DNA of 57,667 nt from Chloroflexota bacterium (GTDB lineage Bacteria; Chloroflexota; Anaerolineae; Aggregatilineales; Phototrophicaceae). Within the stretch, counting starts at the first letter, position 1. Each line of letters opens with the position of its first letter. This document shows, in pieces, positions 1 through 8,158 of the stretch. Made by a program: the position numbers and the translations under genes. Below the pieces are notes generated by a model. The model worked only from the letters and a program-made list of their open reading frames with translations. It was not told where the DNA came from and did no database searches. The stretch spans positions 1-57,667 of the forward strand of contig JAPPFH010000103.1 of assembly GCA_028875185.1 (NCBI GenBank), in the 5' to 3' direction.

Positions 1-195
1 GCACTTGGAGTTGCTTGTGATTGGCACATCGAAGCATCCATATCCAATCGGATTAAACCTGTCCTGTCCTCAGTCCTTGTGGGGCGCGCGTAGACACTGC
101 GCTACGGCAAGGGGCCGGGTCACGTATACATAGACCTTCGGGGATGGGGGATTGTCGCGGCATCAATAATTCACTACGCCATATGTCCTTGGCGC
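1..195. other. Gene-free left edge with repeat fragments
   Basis: I see no gene here. Positions 57-76 contain, on the minus strand, the GACAGGACAG repeat module seen again near 27.3, 38.35 and 46.24 kb. It is followed by GGGGCGCGCGTAGACACTGC (about 81-100) and a G-rich stretch (108-120) resembling the reverse complement of the C-rich module. This looks like a degraded composite intergenic repeat in reverse orientation. Confidence 0.5.
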
Positions 196-224
196 TTGCG
201 CCCGACTCCAATGGATAGTAAAAT
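196..224 (+). promoter_or_regulatory. Candidate sigma-70-type promoter
   Basis: TTGCGC (196-201) and TAAAAT (219-224) are separated by 17 bases, about 33 bases before the start of the first small gene. The -35 box is a moderate match only. It would drive the small membrane protein and the cytochrome c gene. Confidence 0.45.
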
Positions 225-256
225 GCCTCCAGCGAATGCGGCTTGAGGAGAAGCGT

Positions 257-529
257 ATGAAAGCCTTGGGGGCGGTGGCGTTGGTGTTAGTTATTCTGCT
301 GGGCGGCGGCGCCATCACATCCAATTTGCTTTCATCCGACCTGGCGATACAGCAAACGACCGACCCCAGCGGGGATTTTCTCACTGCCACGCCCGATCAA
401 GCGGTCGCCTTCATCCTGGTCACTGGATTCATCATCTTTAATGTCTTGGGCGCTGGCTTGACGCTCTTGATTGTTTTCTGGCTGCTGAATCGTCAAGTGA
501 CCGCTGTCCGCCAAGAATCCAGCAGCTGA
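257..529 (+). CDS. Small two-TM membrane protein
   Basis: A 90-residue protein with two hydrophobic segments. The first, near the N-terminus (residues about 3-22), is glycine-rich and could be a signal anchor. The second is near residues 50-75, and the protein ends with a short polar tail. I chose the ATG at 257 because GAGGAG sits 5-6 bases upstream; an in-frame ATG at 236 would add seven charged residues and has no such site. It lies 45 bases before a membrane-anchored cytochrome c gene, so a role as a small partner in an electron-transfer complex is possible. I do not recognise the family, and the functional link is inference from adjacency. Confidence 0.65.
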   Translation: MKALGAVALVLVILLGGGAITSNLLSSDLAIQQTTDPSGDFLTATPDQAVAFILVTGFIIFNVLGAGLTLLIVFWLLNRQVTAVRQESSS

Positions 530-574
530 TTTCTCCCGGCAGCCGCCGCCCCTTCGCCCAGCCATGAGCCTTTG

Positions 575-1042
575 ATGACCGAAGGCGAACCAAGCTCCCG
601 CCAAGCGCAAAAGAAGCTGGTCATCGCGGTCGCGGTTTTGGCTGGCTTGGGATTCAGCCTCGTTCTGGCTCTGGCGATCAGCGCGAGCCCGTCAAGCAAT
701 TCCGCCCCCATCGATAGCGGTTCATACGCCGACGCCCTGAATACAGCACTGACCGGCGCGGACGCTGACATCGGCGAGCGGCTGATTAATGAAACTGACT
801 GCGCCACTTGTCATTTGACCGGCGATGGAAGTACGGCGCCGCGTTTCGCTGGGCTGGCATCGGTGGCAAGCGCGCGCCGGCCGCCGCTCACAGCCGACCA
901 ATATCTCTACGAAGCCATCGTGTTTCCAGCGGCGCATCTGGTTGACGGCTACGTCAACGCCATGCCCAACGATTATGGCGAACGCTTTTCCCTCGCCGAC
1001 CTCGGCCACATGATCGCCCACTTTTTGACGCTTACTGAATGA
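575..1042 (+). CDS. Membrane-anchored monoheme cytochrome c
   Basis: A 155-residue protein with an N-terminal hydrophobic anchor (about residues 14-36) and one CATCH motif, which fits the CxxCH site for covalent heme attachment. A downstream Met in the NAMPNDY context is a plausible sixth heme ligand. The soluble domain should face the extracytoplasmic side and carry electrons. The start is ambiguous: TTG at 572 is directly followed by ATG at 575, and ATG is preferred. The upstream small membrane gene is on the same strand and probably co-transcribed. No oxidase or bc1 subunits are visible in the window, so the redox partner is unknown. Confidence 0.8.
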   Translation: MTEGEPSSRQAQKKLVIAVAVLAGLGFSLVLALAISASPSSNSAPIDSGSYADALNTALTGADADIGERLINETDCATCHLTGDGSTAPRFAGLASVASARRPPLTADQYLYEAIVFPAAHLVDGYVNAMPNDYGERFSLADLGHMIAHFLTLTE

Positions 1043-1198
1043 GAAAACAGCAATGCGACCCTCGCATTTCGCGTAGACCTTGGCCGCCGGCACAGAGATT
1101 GCTTTATGCCTTGGGAAGTTCTCATGCAGCTGGAATCCGCGCTTCTGAGATGTGGAACGGAAGTGATCCGACATCAAGCGCAGAAGATAATCTTTGCA

Positions 1199-1247
1199 GT
1201 CTCTGTGTTCTCTGCGATGCCTCTTTTCCCCCGTGGCGCAGAGATTA
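1199..1247. repeat. ACCACAGAGG-type intergenic repeat (degenerate)
   Basis: Reads ctctgtgttctctgcgatg followed by a T/C-rich run and gtggcgcagag, matching in reverse complement the ACCACAGAGG...AACACAGAG repeats at 7968, 15217 and 31276. It fills most of the gap between the cytochrome c and rqcH genes. I see no other feature in 1043-1266. Confidence 0.5.
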
Positions 1248-1266
1248 GGGAATTGGATCGACCGAC

Positions 1267-2979
1267 ATGAACCTCGACACCTTCACCATCTCCGCCCTTG
1301 CGGACGAATTTCAGGAAACGATTATCGGCGGCCGCATTCAAGATGTGATTGATGTCGACGCGCTAGGGATCGGGCTTGAAATCTACGCCAATCGAATGCG
1401 GCGGTATCTCTATCTCAGCGCCGACTCCCATCATCCGCGTCTGCACTTAGTCGATGCCAAGCTGCGCCGAGGCATTTCCAAGCCGACTCAACTGGGCTTG
1501 CTGCTGCGGCGCTATGCCGAGGGAGGCTTGCTCACGCGTGTGACGCAGCCAGCTTGGGAACGGATTCTCGAACTCGAGATCGAAGCGCGGGATGACCGAT
1601 TGCGCATCATCGCCGAGTTAATGCCGCGGCGCGCCAACATTCTCCTTGTCCAAGACGGGATAATCTTGGATTGCCTGAAACGTGTGGGTCCAGAAGAGAA
1701 CCGCTATCGGCTCAGCTTGCCCAATCATGAATATATTCCGCCGCCTCCCATTCGCGGTCAAATGGATCCGGCAGCGGTTACCGAAGCTGACATACAGAAC
1801 TTGCTCGCAAGCGTGGAAAAAGAATCGACGCAAATCAGGCGATTGCTGCCCGGGCGAATCCTAGGCCTGAGTCCCCTGCTGGCGCGCGAGATCGCCTTCC
1901 GCGCGACCGGCGACCCCGGGGCGCGCGCGGCCGACGCCGACGCGAGCCAATTTTTTGCGGCATTTAGAGATGTCATGGCGCCACTCTTGCAGCGGCAGTG
2001 GCAACCCGGATTCGGCGCCATCGAAGGCCTGCCCGAAGCTTTCAGCGTATTTCCGCTGACTCACATAACCTGGCGCGGTACGGAGACCGTCAGCGCGGCG
2101 CTGCAAAGCTGCTTAAGTGCGATAACTGGCGCTGATGCCTACAAAGAAGCCAAGAAGCCGGTGCAAGCGGCAATCGACGATACCAAAACGAAGCTGCGGG
2201 CGAAGATCGAATCTCTGCGGCGGGGATTACGCGATGAGGGAGAGCTGCAGCGCCTAAGGCAGGCGGGCGAACTGATACTTGCCTACCAGTATGCGCTTGC
2301 GGCCGGGCAAGCCGAGCTGCGCGCCCACTATGACATGAATGGACCAGAATTGGTGGTCGCGCTGGATCCTGATCAATCGCCGCTGGAGAACGCGCAAGCC
2401 TATTTTCGCCGCTACGAAAAAGCCAAGTCAGCGGCGGAAGCGCTGCCCGCGCTGATTCGTGAAACGCGACTGGAGTTGGACTTTGCCGATCAGTTGGAAA
2501 GCGACTTGGAGGCGGCCGCCAACTGGCCAGAGATTGATGACGTGATTCAGATTCTGCAATCGCGCGGTCATTGGGTTGGCGCGCGTCTCAAGCGAATCGG
2601 CGGCGGCGGGCGCGGCGGTCCCTTGCGCCTGGTCAGCCGCGACGGCTATGTAATCTGGGTGGGACGCAACAGCAGGCAGAATGAGCAGGTCACATTCAAA
2701 ACAGCCAAGGCCGGGGATATATGGCTGCACGCGCGCGATGTCCCCGGCGCGCATGTGGTCATTCGCAACGATGGCCGGCGGATCAGCGACACGCTGATCA
2801 CGGAGGCGGCTGCCGTCGCCGCCTGGTACAGCAAGCGCCGGTCTGACGTTAATGTTCCCGTCGATTACACCCGTGTCAAGTATGTCAAGGCGATCAAAGG
2901 CGCCGGTCCGGGCATGGTAAGCTATCGCAGCGAATCGACGCTATCGGTTCAACCTCACGACGAATCCATTCTCAATTGA
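1267..2979 (+). CDS. rqcH: NFACT-family ribosome rescue factor RqcH
   Basis: A 570-residue protein of the NFACT family (RqcH/Rqc2, older name fibronectin-binding protein). These factors bind obstructed 50S subunits and recruit tRNA-Ala to add C-terminal alanine tails. The N-terminal NFACT-N domain begins MNLDTFTISALADEF and carries ELMPRRANILLVQ. The middle is a coiled coil (about 290-440), and the C-terminal NFACT-R domain (about 460-560) has GDIWLHARDVPGAHVVIR. At the position of the family's functional Asp-Arg pair (D97/R98 in B. subtilis RqcH) I read WERIL with E98-R99, a conservative change. It appears to be a single-gene unit. Family assignment is firm; the tailing activity is inferred from the family. 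Confidence 0.9.
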   Translation: MNLDTFTISALADEFQETIIGGRIQDVIDVDALGIGLEIYANRMRRYLYLSADSHHPRLHLVDAKLRRGISKPTQLGLLLRRYAEGGLLTRVTQPAWERILELEIEARDDRLRIIAELMPRRANILLVQDGIILDCLKRVGPEENRYRLSLPNHEYIPPPPIRGQMDPAAVTEADIQNLLASVEKESTQIRRLLPGRILGLSPLLAREIAFRATGDPGARAADADASQFFAAFRDVMAPLLQRQWQPGFGAIEGLPEAFSVFPLTHITWRGTETVSAALQSCLSAITGADAYKEAKKPVQAAIDDTKTKLRAKIESLRRGLRDEGELQRLRQAGELILAYQYALAAGQAELRAHYDMNGPELVVALDPDQSPLENAQAYFRRYEKAKSAAEALPALIRETRLELDFADQLESDLEAAANWPEIDDVIQILQSRGHWVGARLKRIGGGGRGGPLRLVSRDGYVIWVGRNSRQNEQVTFKTAKAGDIWLHARDVPGAHVVIRNDGRRISDTLITEAAAVAAWYSKRRSDVNVPVDYTRVKYVKAIKGAGPGMVSYRSESTLSVQPHDESILN

Positions 2980-3040
2980 TTCACCCGCCGCAATTAGACC
3001 TTTGCGGGATAATCCGCCGGGGCGCCCACTGTATTGCAAA

Positions 3041-3070
3041 TTGTAGAGGCTACCCAATGGGTCGCCCGTT
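3041..3070. repeat. Palindromic intergenic repeat overlapping a gene end
   Basis: TTGTAGAGGCTACCCAATGG continued by GTCGCCCGTT: a short inverted repeat (GGCTACCCAATGGGTCGCC) of the family found throughout the window. Read on the minus strand, the arm supplies codons for the final residues (RPIG) and the TAG stop of the GT9 gene. Confidence 0.75.
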
Positions 3071-4255
3071 ACCGCCCAACACCTGCCGAACCGCCAACAG
3101 CACTCGCTCCACCGAAATGTCCCGCACGCAAGGGTGGTATTCAAGATTGTCGGCGCGCCAATCCAGGATGCGGCAAGGTCGGCAGGCGATTGGCGCCGTC
3201 ACCACCGCCTGCCGCCGAGGGTCGCCCCAGGGCGCAAACTCAACTGGATCAGCCGGACCGAATAGCGCAACCGTCGGCGTTTGGACGGCAGACCCAATGT
3301 GCATTGCGCCGCTGTCGGGTCCCAATACCACGAGCGCCCGCCGGTAAAGCGCCGCCAGCTGTCCAACGCTCGTGCTTCCCGCCATGCTGATGACAGCCCC
3401 GTTCATCCTGGCTCCAATCTCGTCGATGATCGCTTGCTCGCCCGCTGTGCCAGTGAATATGATCTCAGCATCCAATTCTTGCGCGAGACGGTCGGCGACC
3501 GCCGCCCATTTTTCCGCGCGCCAGATTTTACTGACGGCGCCAGAGCCGGGATGAATGCAGATAAATGGCGCGCCCGATGGGAGGCCGCAATCAGCCAGTT
3601 GCGCCTCGATCGACTCGTGATCTTGCGCCCGAATCGGCAAATCCAGCTGCGGCTCGCGCCTCCTGGCGATACCGGTGAACGCCTCCGCCAAGCGCAGGTT
3701 TTGCTCGACGACATGCTGATGCTTAAACGTCTGGGCGGCAGTAAGGAAGGGCGCGACCCCCGGCAGGTTATAACCGATCCGTTGTCTGATGCCAGCCAGC
3801 TTAGCCAGCAGCGCGCCCCACCAATGATCGGGGCGCATAATGATGGCGCAGTCATAACCCACCCGCCGCAGCTTCCGCGCCGATTGCAGCGTAAGCAGAT
3901 AAGCATTGGCGCCCACCGCCGCGCCGCGCCCGAAGCCGGGAAATGGCAGCGTCAGCACCTGGTCAATATCGTCGAAGTTGGCGAGCAATTCCGCGCTAGT
4001 GTCTCCACAGAGCACATGAATGCTTAGCGCGGGACGCTCGTTTTTGATCGCCCTGATCGCCGGCGTCGTCAGCAGCATATCGCCAAGGTGATCGGGCCGG
4101 ATGATGAGCAGTCGATTCGCGTCCGCGGCGCGCGGCGATACCGGCGCCCGGGCGAGCAGCGTGAGGAGAAGATTGCGAAGATGATGTTTCGGCGACGGCT
4201 TGCGCAGCGCCGCAGCCATCCTCTGATTGCGGCGCGCCAGCCTTTCCCTATCCAA
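3050..4255 (-). CDS. Glycosyltransferase family 9 (heptosyltransferase-like)
   Basis: A 401-residue GT9/ADP-heptose:LPS heptosyltransferase-type protein, somewhat longer than usual because of a basic N-terminal extension of about 45 residues. The N-terminal Rossmann domain starts LLIIRPDHLGDMLLTTPAIR (about 49-68). The C-terminal nucleotide-sugar domain has IHPGSGAVSKIWRAEKW and LGPDSGAMHIGSA. The start overlaps the upstream glycosyltransferase gene by 8 bases, indicating translational coupling. It probably transfers a sugar during surface polysaccharide synthesis; the exact sugar cannot be read. The last residues and stop codon lie inside the 3041-3070 palindromic repeat. Confidence 0.88.
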   Translation of the reverse strand: MDRERLARRNQRMAAALRKPSPKHHLRNLLLTLLARAPVSPRAADANRLLIIRPDHLGDMLLTTPAIRAIKNERPALSIHVLCGDTSAELLANFDDIDQVLTLPFPGFGRGAAVGANAYLLTLQSARKLRRVGYDCAIIMRPDHWWGALLAKLAGIRQRIGYNLPGVAPFLTAAQTFKHQHVVEQNLRLAEAFTGIARRREPQLDLPIRAQDHESIEAQLADCGLPSGAPFICIHPGSGAVSKIWRAEKWAAVADRLAQELDAEIIFTGTAGEQAIIDEIGARMNGAVISMAGSTSVGQLAALYRRALVVLGPDSGAMHIGSAVQTPTVALFGPADPVEFAPWGDPRRQAVVTAPIACRPCRILDWRADNLEYHPCVRDISVERVLLAVRQVLGGNGRPIG

Positions 4256-5459
4256 GTCCCAGCTCCTCGTAAACGCGCAGGAGCCGCGGAATCAGCGTCG
4301 ACCAGTCGTAATGCATGCTCACTCGCGCTCGCGCCAGCGCGCCCAGTTCACGCCGCCGTTTCTCATCATCGAACAGCGAGACGATCGCCCGGGCAAATGC
4401 CGCTGCGTCATCGGCGATGCATAGCGCGCCCTTCACTTCGTCATTCAAGCCGGCCGCGCCTATCGACGTGGAGACGACCGCGCAGCCAGCCGCCATCGCC
4501 TCCAGGATTTTCAGGCGGGTGCCGCTCCCCATTCGCAGCGGCGCGATGTAAACGGCAGCCTCATGCAGAAACGGCAGCACCGATTCTACCCAGCCGGTGA
4601 TGCGCACGCTTTCATGTTCAGCGAGACGCTTTAGCCGCCGATGCGGATTCCGCCCGACGATGAGCAGACCCGCCTGCGGATTGCATTCCCGCACCAAGGG
4701 ATACACCGCGCTATGAAACCACTCGACGGCGTCAACGTTGGGTCGATAATCCATTTTGCCGCTGAATACCAGCTGGCGTGGCGCGCGCGCCGCTTCCGCC
4801 GCCGGCTTGTATTCTGCAACCTGAATCCCATTGGGAATAACGCGCACTGGCGCGCCGCCGTGCTTGAGCAGGAAGCCGCGGTCTTGCTCGCTGACGGCGA
4901 TAACCGCGTCGACAGCTCGGCAAATCTCCCGCTCATACTGCTGCAAGCGCGCCGATTGTATGGTCGAGTACATGGCCGCTGGAAGCCGCCGCGTCAGGCC
5001 CTGATCCACCTGGGCGACAACACGCTGCAATTCGGCTTCCGCGTTCAGCGCGTCATACACGATCTTGGCGCTCGTATTGGAAGCCTCGATCAGGCTTAGG
5101 TAACAGCCCAGCTCAATGCCGGAAAACTGAATTAAGTCGTACGCATTCTCCCGCAGAAGCCTGCCCAGCATACGCCGGTACTCCGGGCTTGCCAGCCGGA
5201 AGGCTATATCGGCTTGCCCGCTGCCCAGGAGCTTGACGATGCGCTTGAGCTTGCCGTGACGCGGCGTGGCTACGATATGCGCTTCCTCGCAGAGTTCAAA
5301 GAGCGGATTTGATTCTCGATCAGGCGCGGTCTCTGCGAAGCTCAAGAGGCTGAGGCGGTGGCCAGCCGCAGCCAGCCCGCGAATGACGCCCATGTTGCGG
5401 ATGGCTGCGCCCGACTCGCTCGGGTAGGGCAGGTCAGGCGTGAGCAGAAGGATTCTCAT
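4248..5459 (-). CDS. Glycosyltransferase family 4
   Basis: A 403-residue GT-B fold glycosyltransferase. The start MRILLLTPDLPYPSESGAAI at 5459 fits the family's first beta strand; an upstream in-frame ATG at 5513 would add 18 low-complexity residues partly encoded by a repeat. The donor-site EX7E region is visible as MGSGTRLKILEAMAAG, and the second domain starts near LVFSGKMDYRPNVDAVEWF. The architecture resembles GT4 enzymes from polysaccharide clusters. It overlaps the GT9 gene by 8 bases and lies about 100 bases downstream of another GT4 gene, so three glycosyltransferases form a minus-strand set. Substrate unknown. Confidence 0.88.
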   Translation of the reverse strand: MRILLLTPDLPYPSESGAAIRNMGVIRGLAAAGHRLSLLSFAETAPDRESNPLFELCEEAHIVATPRHGKLKRIVKLLGSGQADIAFRLASPEYRRMLGRLLRENAYDLIQFSGIELGCYLSLIEASNTSAKIVYDALNAEAELQRVVAQVDQGLTRRLPAAMYSTIQSARLQQYEREICRAVDAVIAVSEQDRGFLLKHGGAPVRVIPNGIQVAEYKPAAEAARAPRQLVFSGKMDYRPNVDAVEWFHSAVYPLVRECNPQAGLLIVGRNPHRRLKRLAEHESVRITGWVESVLPFLHEAAVYIAPLRMGSGTRLKILEAMAAGCAVVSTSIGAAGLNDEVKGALCIADDAAAFARAIVSLFDDEKRRRELGALARARVSMHYDWSTLIPRLLRVYEELGLG

Positions 5460-5478
5460 CGCAGCCCTCCACCGCCGG

Positions 5479-5510
5479 CTGTAGGGGCGACTCGGTGAGT
5501 CGCCCGCCGG
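5479..5510. repeat. Palindromic intergenic repeat
   Basis: CTGTAGGGGCGACTCGGTGA continuing to GTCGCCCGCC, with arms GCGACTC/GAGTCGC around GGT. It sits just upstream of the GT4 start at 5459 and would fold within or near the transcript leader. Confidence 0.7.
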
Positions 5511-5559
5511 CATCCGCCACCGATTCCGCTCATGTTTGGCCAGTCTAATCGGAATCCGC

Positions 5560-6663
5560 TCAATTCAGCACCGCGTCATAACACTCGAGTACGCCGCGCG
5601 CCGTATCGCTCCAGCGAAAGTCCGCCGCCCGCCGCCGCCCAGCCACCGATTGCGCCTCGCGCCAATCGCTGTCCGACAGCGTTTTCTTCAGCGCTTCGGT
5701 AATTGTAGCCGGGTCATTGGGATCAATCAGCGCGCCGACATCACCGACGATCTCCGGCAGTGAGGAGACATGGCTGACGATTGGCGCCGTCCCGCAAGCC
5801 ATCGCCTCCAGCGCCGGCAAGCCGAACCCCTCGTAGAAAGATGGCGTCACCAGCGCCAGCGCGTGATTGTATAGCGCTGGCAACTGCGCGTCGCTGACGC
5901 CCTGCTTGATAATCATATCGCCCGCGAGCCCCACCGATTCGAGATCAGCCATGAGCTTTTCGTAGTGCCAACCAGCGCGGCCGACTATGACCAGCTTCGG
6001 CGCATCTGGCAGCTCATGCTTGAGATCGCGATAGGCGCGCGCCAATCCCACAAGATTCTTGCGCGGTTCCAGCGTGCCAACGAAGAGGACGAATTCAGAC
6101 GGCAGGCCCAGCTCGCGGATGATCGGCGCTGTTGCCCGGCGCGGGAGCGGCTTGAAAGATTCGTCAACGCCATGCAGTTGAACCGAAATCTTGTCGGCGG
6201 GCACATCGAGCATGTCGATGAGGTCTTGTTTAGTCGCCTGGCTGACCGACAGGATGTGATCGGCGCGCTTCACCGACTCGCGCATTTGACCATGATAATA
6301 GCGCCGGCTGTCGGCGGTGAGATATTCCGGATAATGGATGAAACTGAGATCGTGCACCGTGATGATGTGGCGGCGGCCGCCGCGCATCGGCGCGATGAAG
6401 TCCGGGCTGTGCAGCAGATCGAAACGGTGGCGCCACAGCTCCAGCGAGAGCGCCAGTCTTTCCCAGGCGTAATGCGGCGGCGTCCATGTTCTGGCTGACG
6501 AAAAGCGCTTCGACAGGCGCGTGCTGGACTTTCGGCTCTGGAGTATTGTGATTCTGTGCGCGGGTTGCAACTCTTCGAAAGCGCTGACGATCTCCCTGAT
6601 GTATCTACTGGTGCCGCCAACGCGATAGTGGATCAGGCGAGCATCGATTCCGATATGTGCCAT
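5560..6663 (-). CDS. Glycosyltransferase family 4 (mannosyltransferase-like)
   Basis: A 367-residue GT4-type enzyme. It starts MAHIGIDARLIHYRVGGTSR, typical of bacterial mannosyltransferase-like GT4 proteins (glycine-rich GGTSRY loop). The C-terminal domain has FVGTLEPRKNL (phosphate-contacting R/K) and SFYEGFGLPALEAMACG (EX7E motif). It heads the minus-strand group of three glycosyltransferases. The likely role is transfer of a sugar from a nucleotide sugar during glycan assembly; manC, for GDP-mannose supply, lies elsewhere in the window at 41 kb. Donor identity is not determined. Confidence 0.88.
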   Translation of the reverse strand: MAHIGIDARLIHYRVGGTSRYIREIVSAFEELQPAHRITILQSRKSSTRLSKRFSSARTWTPPHYAWERLALSLELWRHRFDLLHSPDFIAPMRGGRRHIITVHDLSFIHYPEYLTADSRRYYHGQMRESVKRADHILSVSQATKQDLIDMLDVPADKISVQLHGVDESFKPLPRRATAPIIRELGLPSEFVLFVGTLEPRKNLVGLARAYRDLKHELPDAPKLVIVGRAGWHYEKLMADLESVGLAGDMIIKQGVSDAQLPALYNHALALVTPSFYEGFGLPALEAMACGTAPIVSHVSSLPEIVGDVGALIDPNDPATITEALKKTLSDSDWREAQSVAGRRRAADFRWSDTARGVLECYDAVLN

Positions 6664-6752
6664 TTCGCCAGTATAGCGGTATCATTAGGCGCACGCTAGC
6701 GGCAACCGCCACCTGTGGGCAACCCTAAGGCGTAGCCCGCCATACACGCAAT

Positions 6753-6890
6753 CTGTAGGGGCGAGCGACCTGCAGTGTCCACGCGCAGCGGTGGCTCGCC
6801 CGCCACACCAAGTAATCTGTAGGGGCGACACTTGTGTCGCCCTCCCGCCAATCCCAACCCGTAGGGGCTACCCATTGGGTCGCCCTAAAA
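6753..6890. repeat. Cluster of three palindromic intergenic repeats
   Basis: Three copies lie in tandem between a divergent glycosyltransferase and the sugar kinase. 6753-6803 is a long-arm variant containing the block tgcagtgtccacgcgcagcg. 6817-6846 has arms GGGCGACAC/GTGTCGCCC. 6861-6890 has GGGGCTACCCATTGGGTCGC. A further degenerate stretch runs 6694-6741. No gene is visible in 6664-6911. Confidence 0.7.
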
Positions 6891-6911
6891 CAGCCACAAT
6901 AGGACGAAACC

Positions 6912-7886
6912 ATGACCCAAACCGACGTACTCACCCTTGGCGAATCGATGATGCGCTTGACGCCGCCCGGTTTCCTGCGTATTGAACAGACGCGATCCTT
7001 CGACATTTGGGTGGGCGGAACCGAGTCGAACACGGCGGTCGGTCTGGCGCGGCTGGGCATGAATGCCGCCTGGCTGTCGCGATTGCCGGCGACGCCGATG
7101 GGTCGTTACATCAGCAATCGCGTCGGGCAATATGGCGTTGATGTGAGCAATGTGGTCTGGGCGAATGAAGAGGAACGGCTGGGCATCTATTTCCACGAGA
7201 AGGCGCAGGCGCCGCGCGCCAGCGAAATCATATACGACCGCCGCGATTCGGCGATGAGCCGCATGAAGCCCGAAGACTTGCCCGAGGGCTTGTTTGAGAC
7301 GGGCGGCGCCCGCCTCTTGCACCTCACCGGCATAACGCTGGCGATCAGCGAAAGCGCGCGCGAAACGGCGCAGGCGGCGATCGAGCGGGCGAAGGCGGCC
7401 GGCTTTCGCGTCAGCTTCGATACCAATTATCGCAGCAAACTCTGGAGCGGCGCCGAAGCGGTGGAGCGCTGCGAGCACGCATTGTCGCGGGCCGATGTGA
7501 TCTTCTGCCCCTTGGGAGACTATCAGGTGATGTACGGCGAAGCAAACGCGGCGGACGCAATCGAGGCGCTCTCCGAGAAATACCCGGCGTCCTTGATTGT
7601 CATGACCTTGGGCGCGGACGGCGCGCAAGCCCGCGCCCCCGAGGGCGAGACCCTGCGGCAGCCGGCGATATTGGCGGGCGAAGTTGGGCGCATCGGCGGC
7701 GGCGACGCCTTCACCGCCGGTTTCCTTTACGCCTGGCTGACCTTCGGCGATATTGAATTAGCGCTGAAGTGGGGCGTGGCGATGTCGGCGCATAAATATA
7801 CCATTCCCGGCGACTTGCCGCTGGTGGATCGCGCTGCCGTCGCCGCTCTGGTCGCTGGCGCGGCGGGCGGCGGCTTGATCCGTTGA
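6912..7886 (+). CDS. kdgK: PfkB-family sugar kinase (2-keto-3-deoxygluconate kinase-like)
   Basis: A 324-residue ribokinase/PfkB-type kinase. The N-terminus LTLGESMMRLTPPG and the central DTNYRSKLW are typical of 2-keto-3-deoxygluconate kinases. The PfkB signature with catalytic Asp is IGGGDAFTAGFLYA near the C-terminus, where GAGD is more usual. KDG kinases make 2-keto-3-deoxy-6-phosphogluconate for the Entner-Doudoroff or uronate pathways. No KDPG aldolase lies next to it, so specificity is inferred from motifs; a fructokinase-like role is the alternative. It is a single-gene unit followed by repeats. Confidence 0.82.
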   Translation: MTQTDVLTLGESMMRLTPPGFLRIEQTRSFDIWVGGTESNTAVGLARLGMNAAWLSRLPATPMGRYISNRVGQYGVDVSNVVWANEEERLGIYFHEKAQAPRASEIIYDRRDSAMSRMKPEDLPEGLFETGGARLLHLTGITLAISESARETAQAAIERAKAAGFRVSFDTNYRSKLWSGAEAVERCEHALSRADVIFCPLGDYQVMYGEANAADAIEALSEKYPASLIVMTLGADGAQARAPEGETLRQPAILAGEVGRIGGGDAFTAGFLYAWLTFGDIELALKWGVAMSAHKYTIPGDLPLVDRAAVAALVAGAAGGGLIR

Positions 7887-7967
7887 ATGCGGCGCTTTCG
7901 GTGACGCGCGGTTGAATTGAGCAAGTGTATAGACAGTGTGTGGATAGGTGGGGGTAGCCCATAAGAT

Positions 7968-8033
7968 TCTTTCACCACAGAGGAATCGAGGCAACTCAGC
8001 GAGCACAGATGGGACGACCCAATGGGTAGCCCA
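7968..8033. repeat. ACCACAGAGG repeat fused to a palindromic repeat
   Basis: Positions 7968-8010 hold TTCTTTCACCACAGAGGAAT with further GCAACTCAGCGAGCACAGA, one copy of the ACCACAGAGG family. It is directly joined to gggacgacccaatgggtagc (8011-8033), a palindromic copy. The rest of 7887-8158 holds no gene that I can support. Confidence 0.6.
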
Positions 8034-8115
8034 GACCGGTTGGGATTGTGGAGGCGCAGGTGGCGGGGAGAGGATTAAGCGAGTGAGGCATCTGGCGCGC
8101 AAGCATCCAATCTCC

Positions 8116-8121
8116 TATAAT
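8116..8121 (+). promoter_or_regulatory. Possible -10 box of the ABC exporter gene
   Basis: A perfect TATAAT 37 bases before the ABC exporter ATG. The expected -35 region is a poor match, so this is a weak call. Confidence 0.3.
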
Positions 8122-8158
8122 CGGCAGCTTATGCCCTAGACAGAAAACACGCCTGCCG

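Noticed and set aside
1039-1248. Plus-strand open frame of 69 codons between cytochrome c and rqcH
   Set aside because: It runs through a degenerate dispersed repeat and has no ribosome-binding site or family resemblance.
4248-5513. Longer start of the GT4 gene at 5513
   Set aside because: The 18 added residues are encoded partly by the repeat 5479-5510 and precede the conserved first strand MRILLLTPDLPYP; 5459 is the better start.
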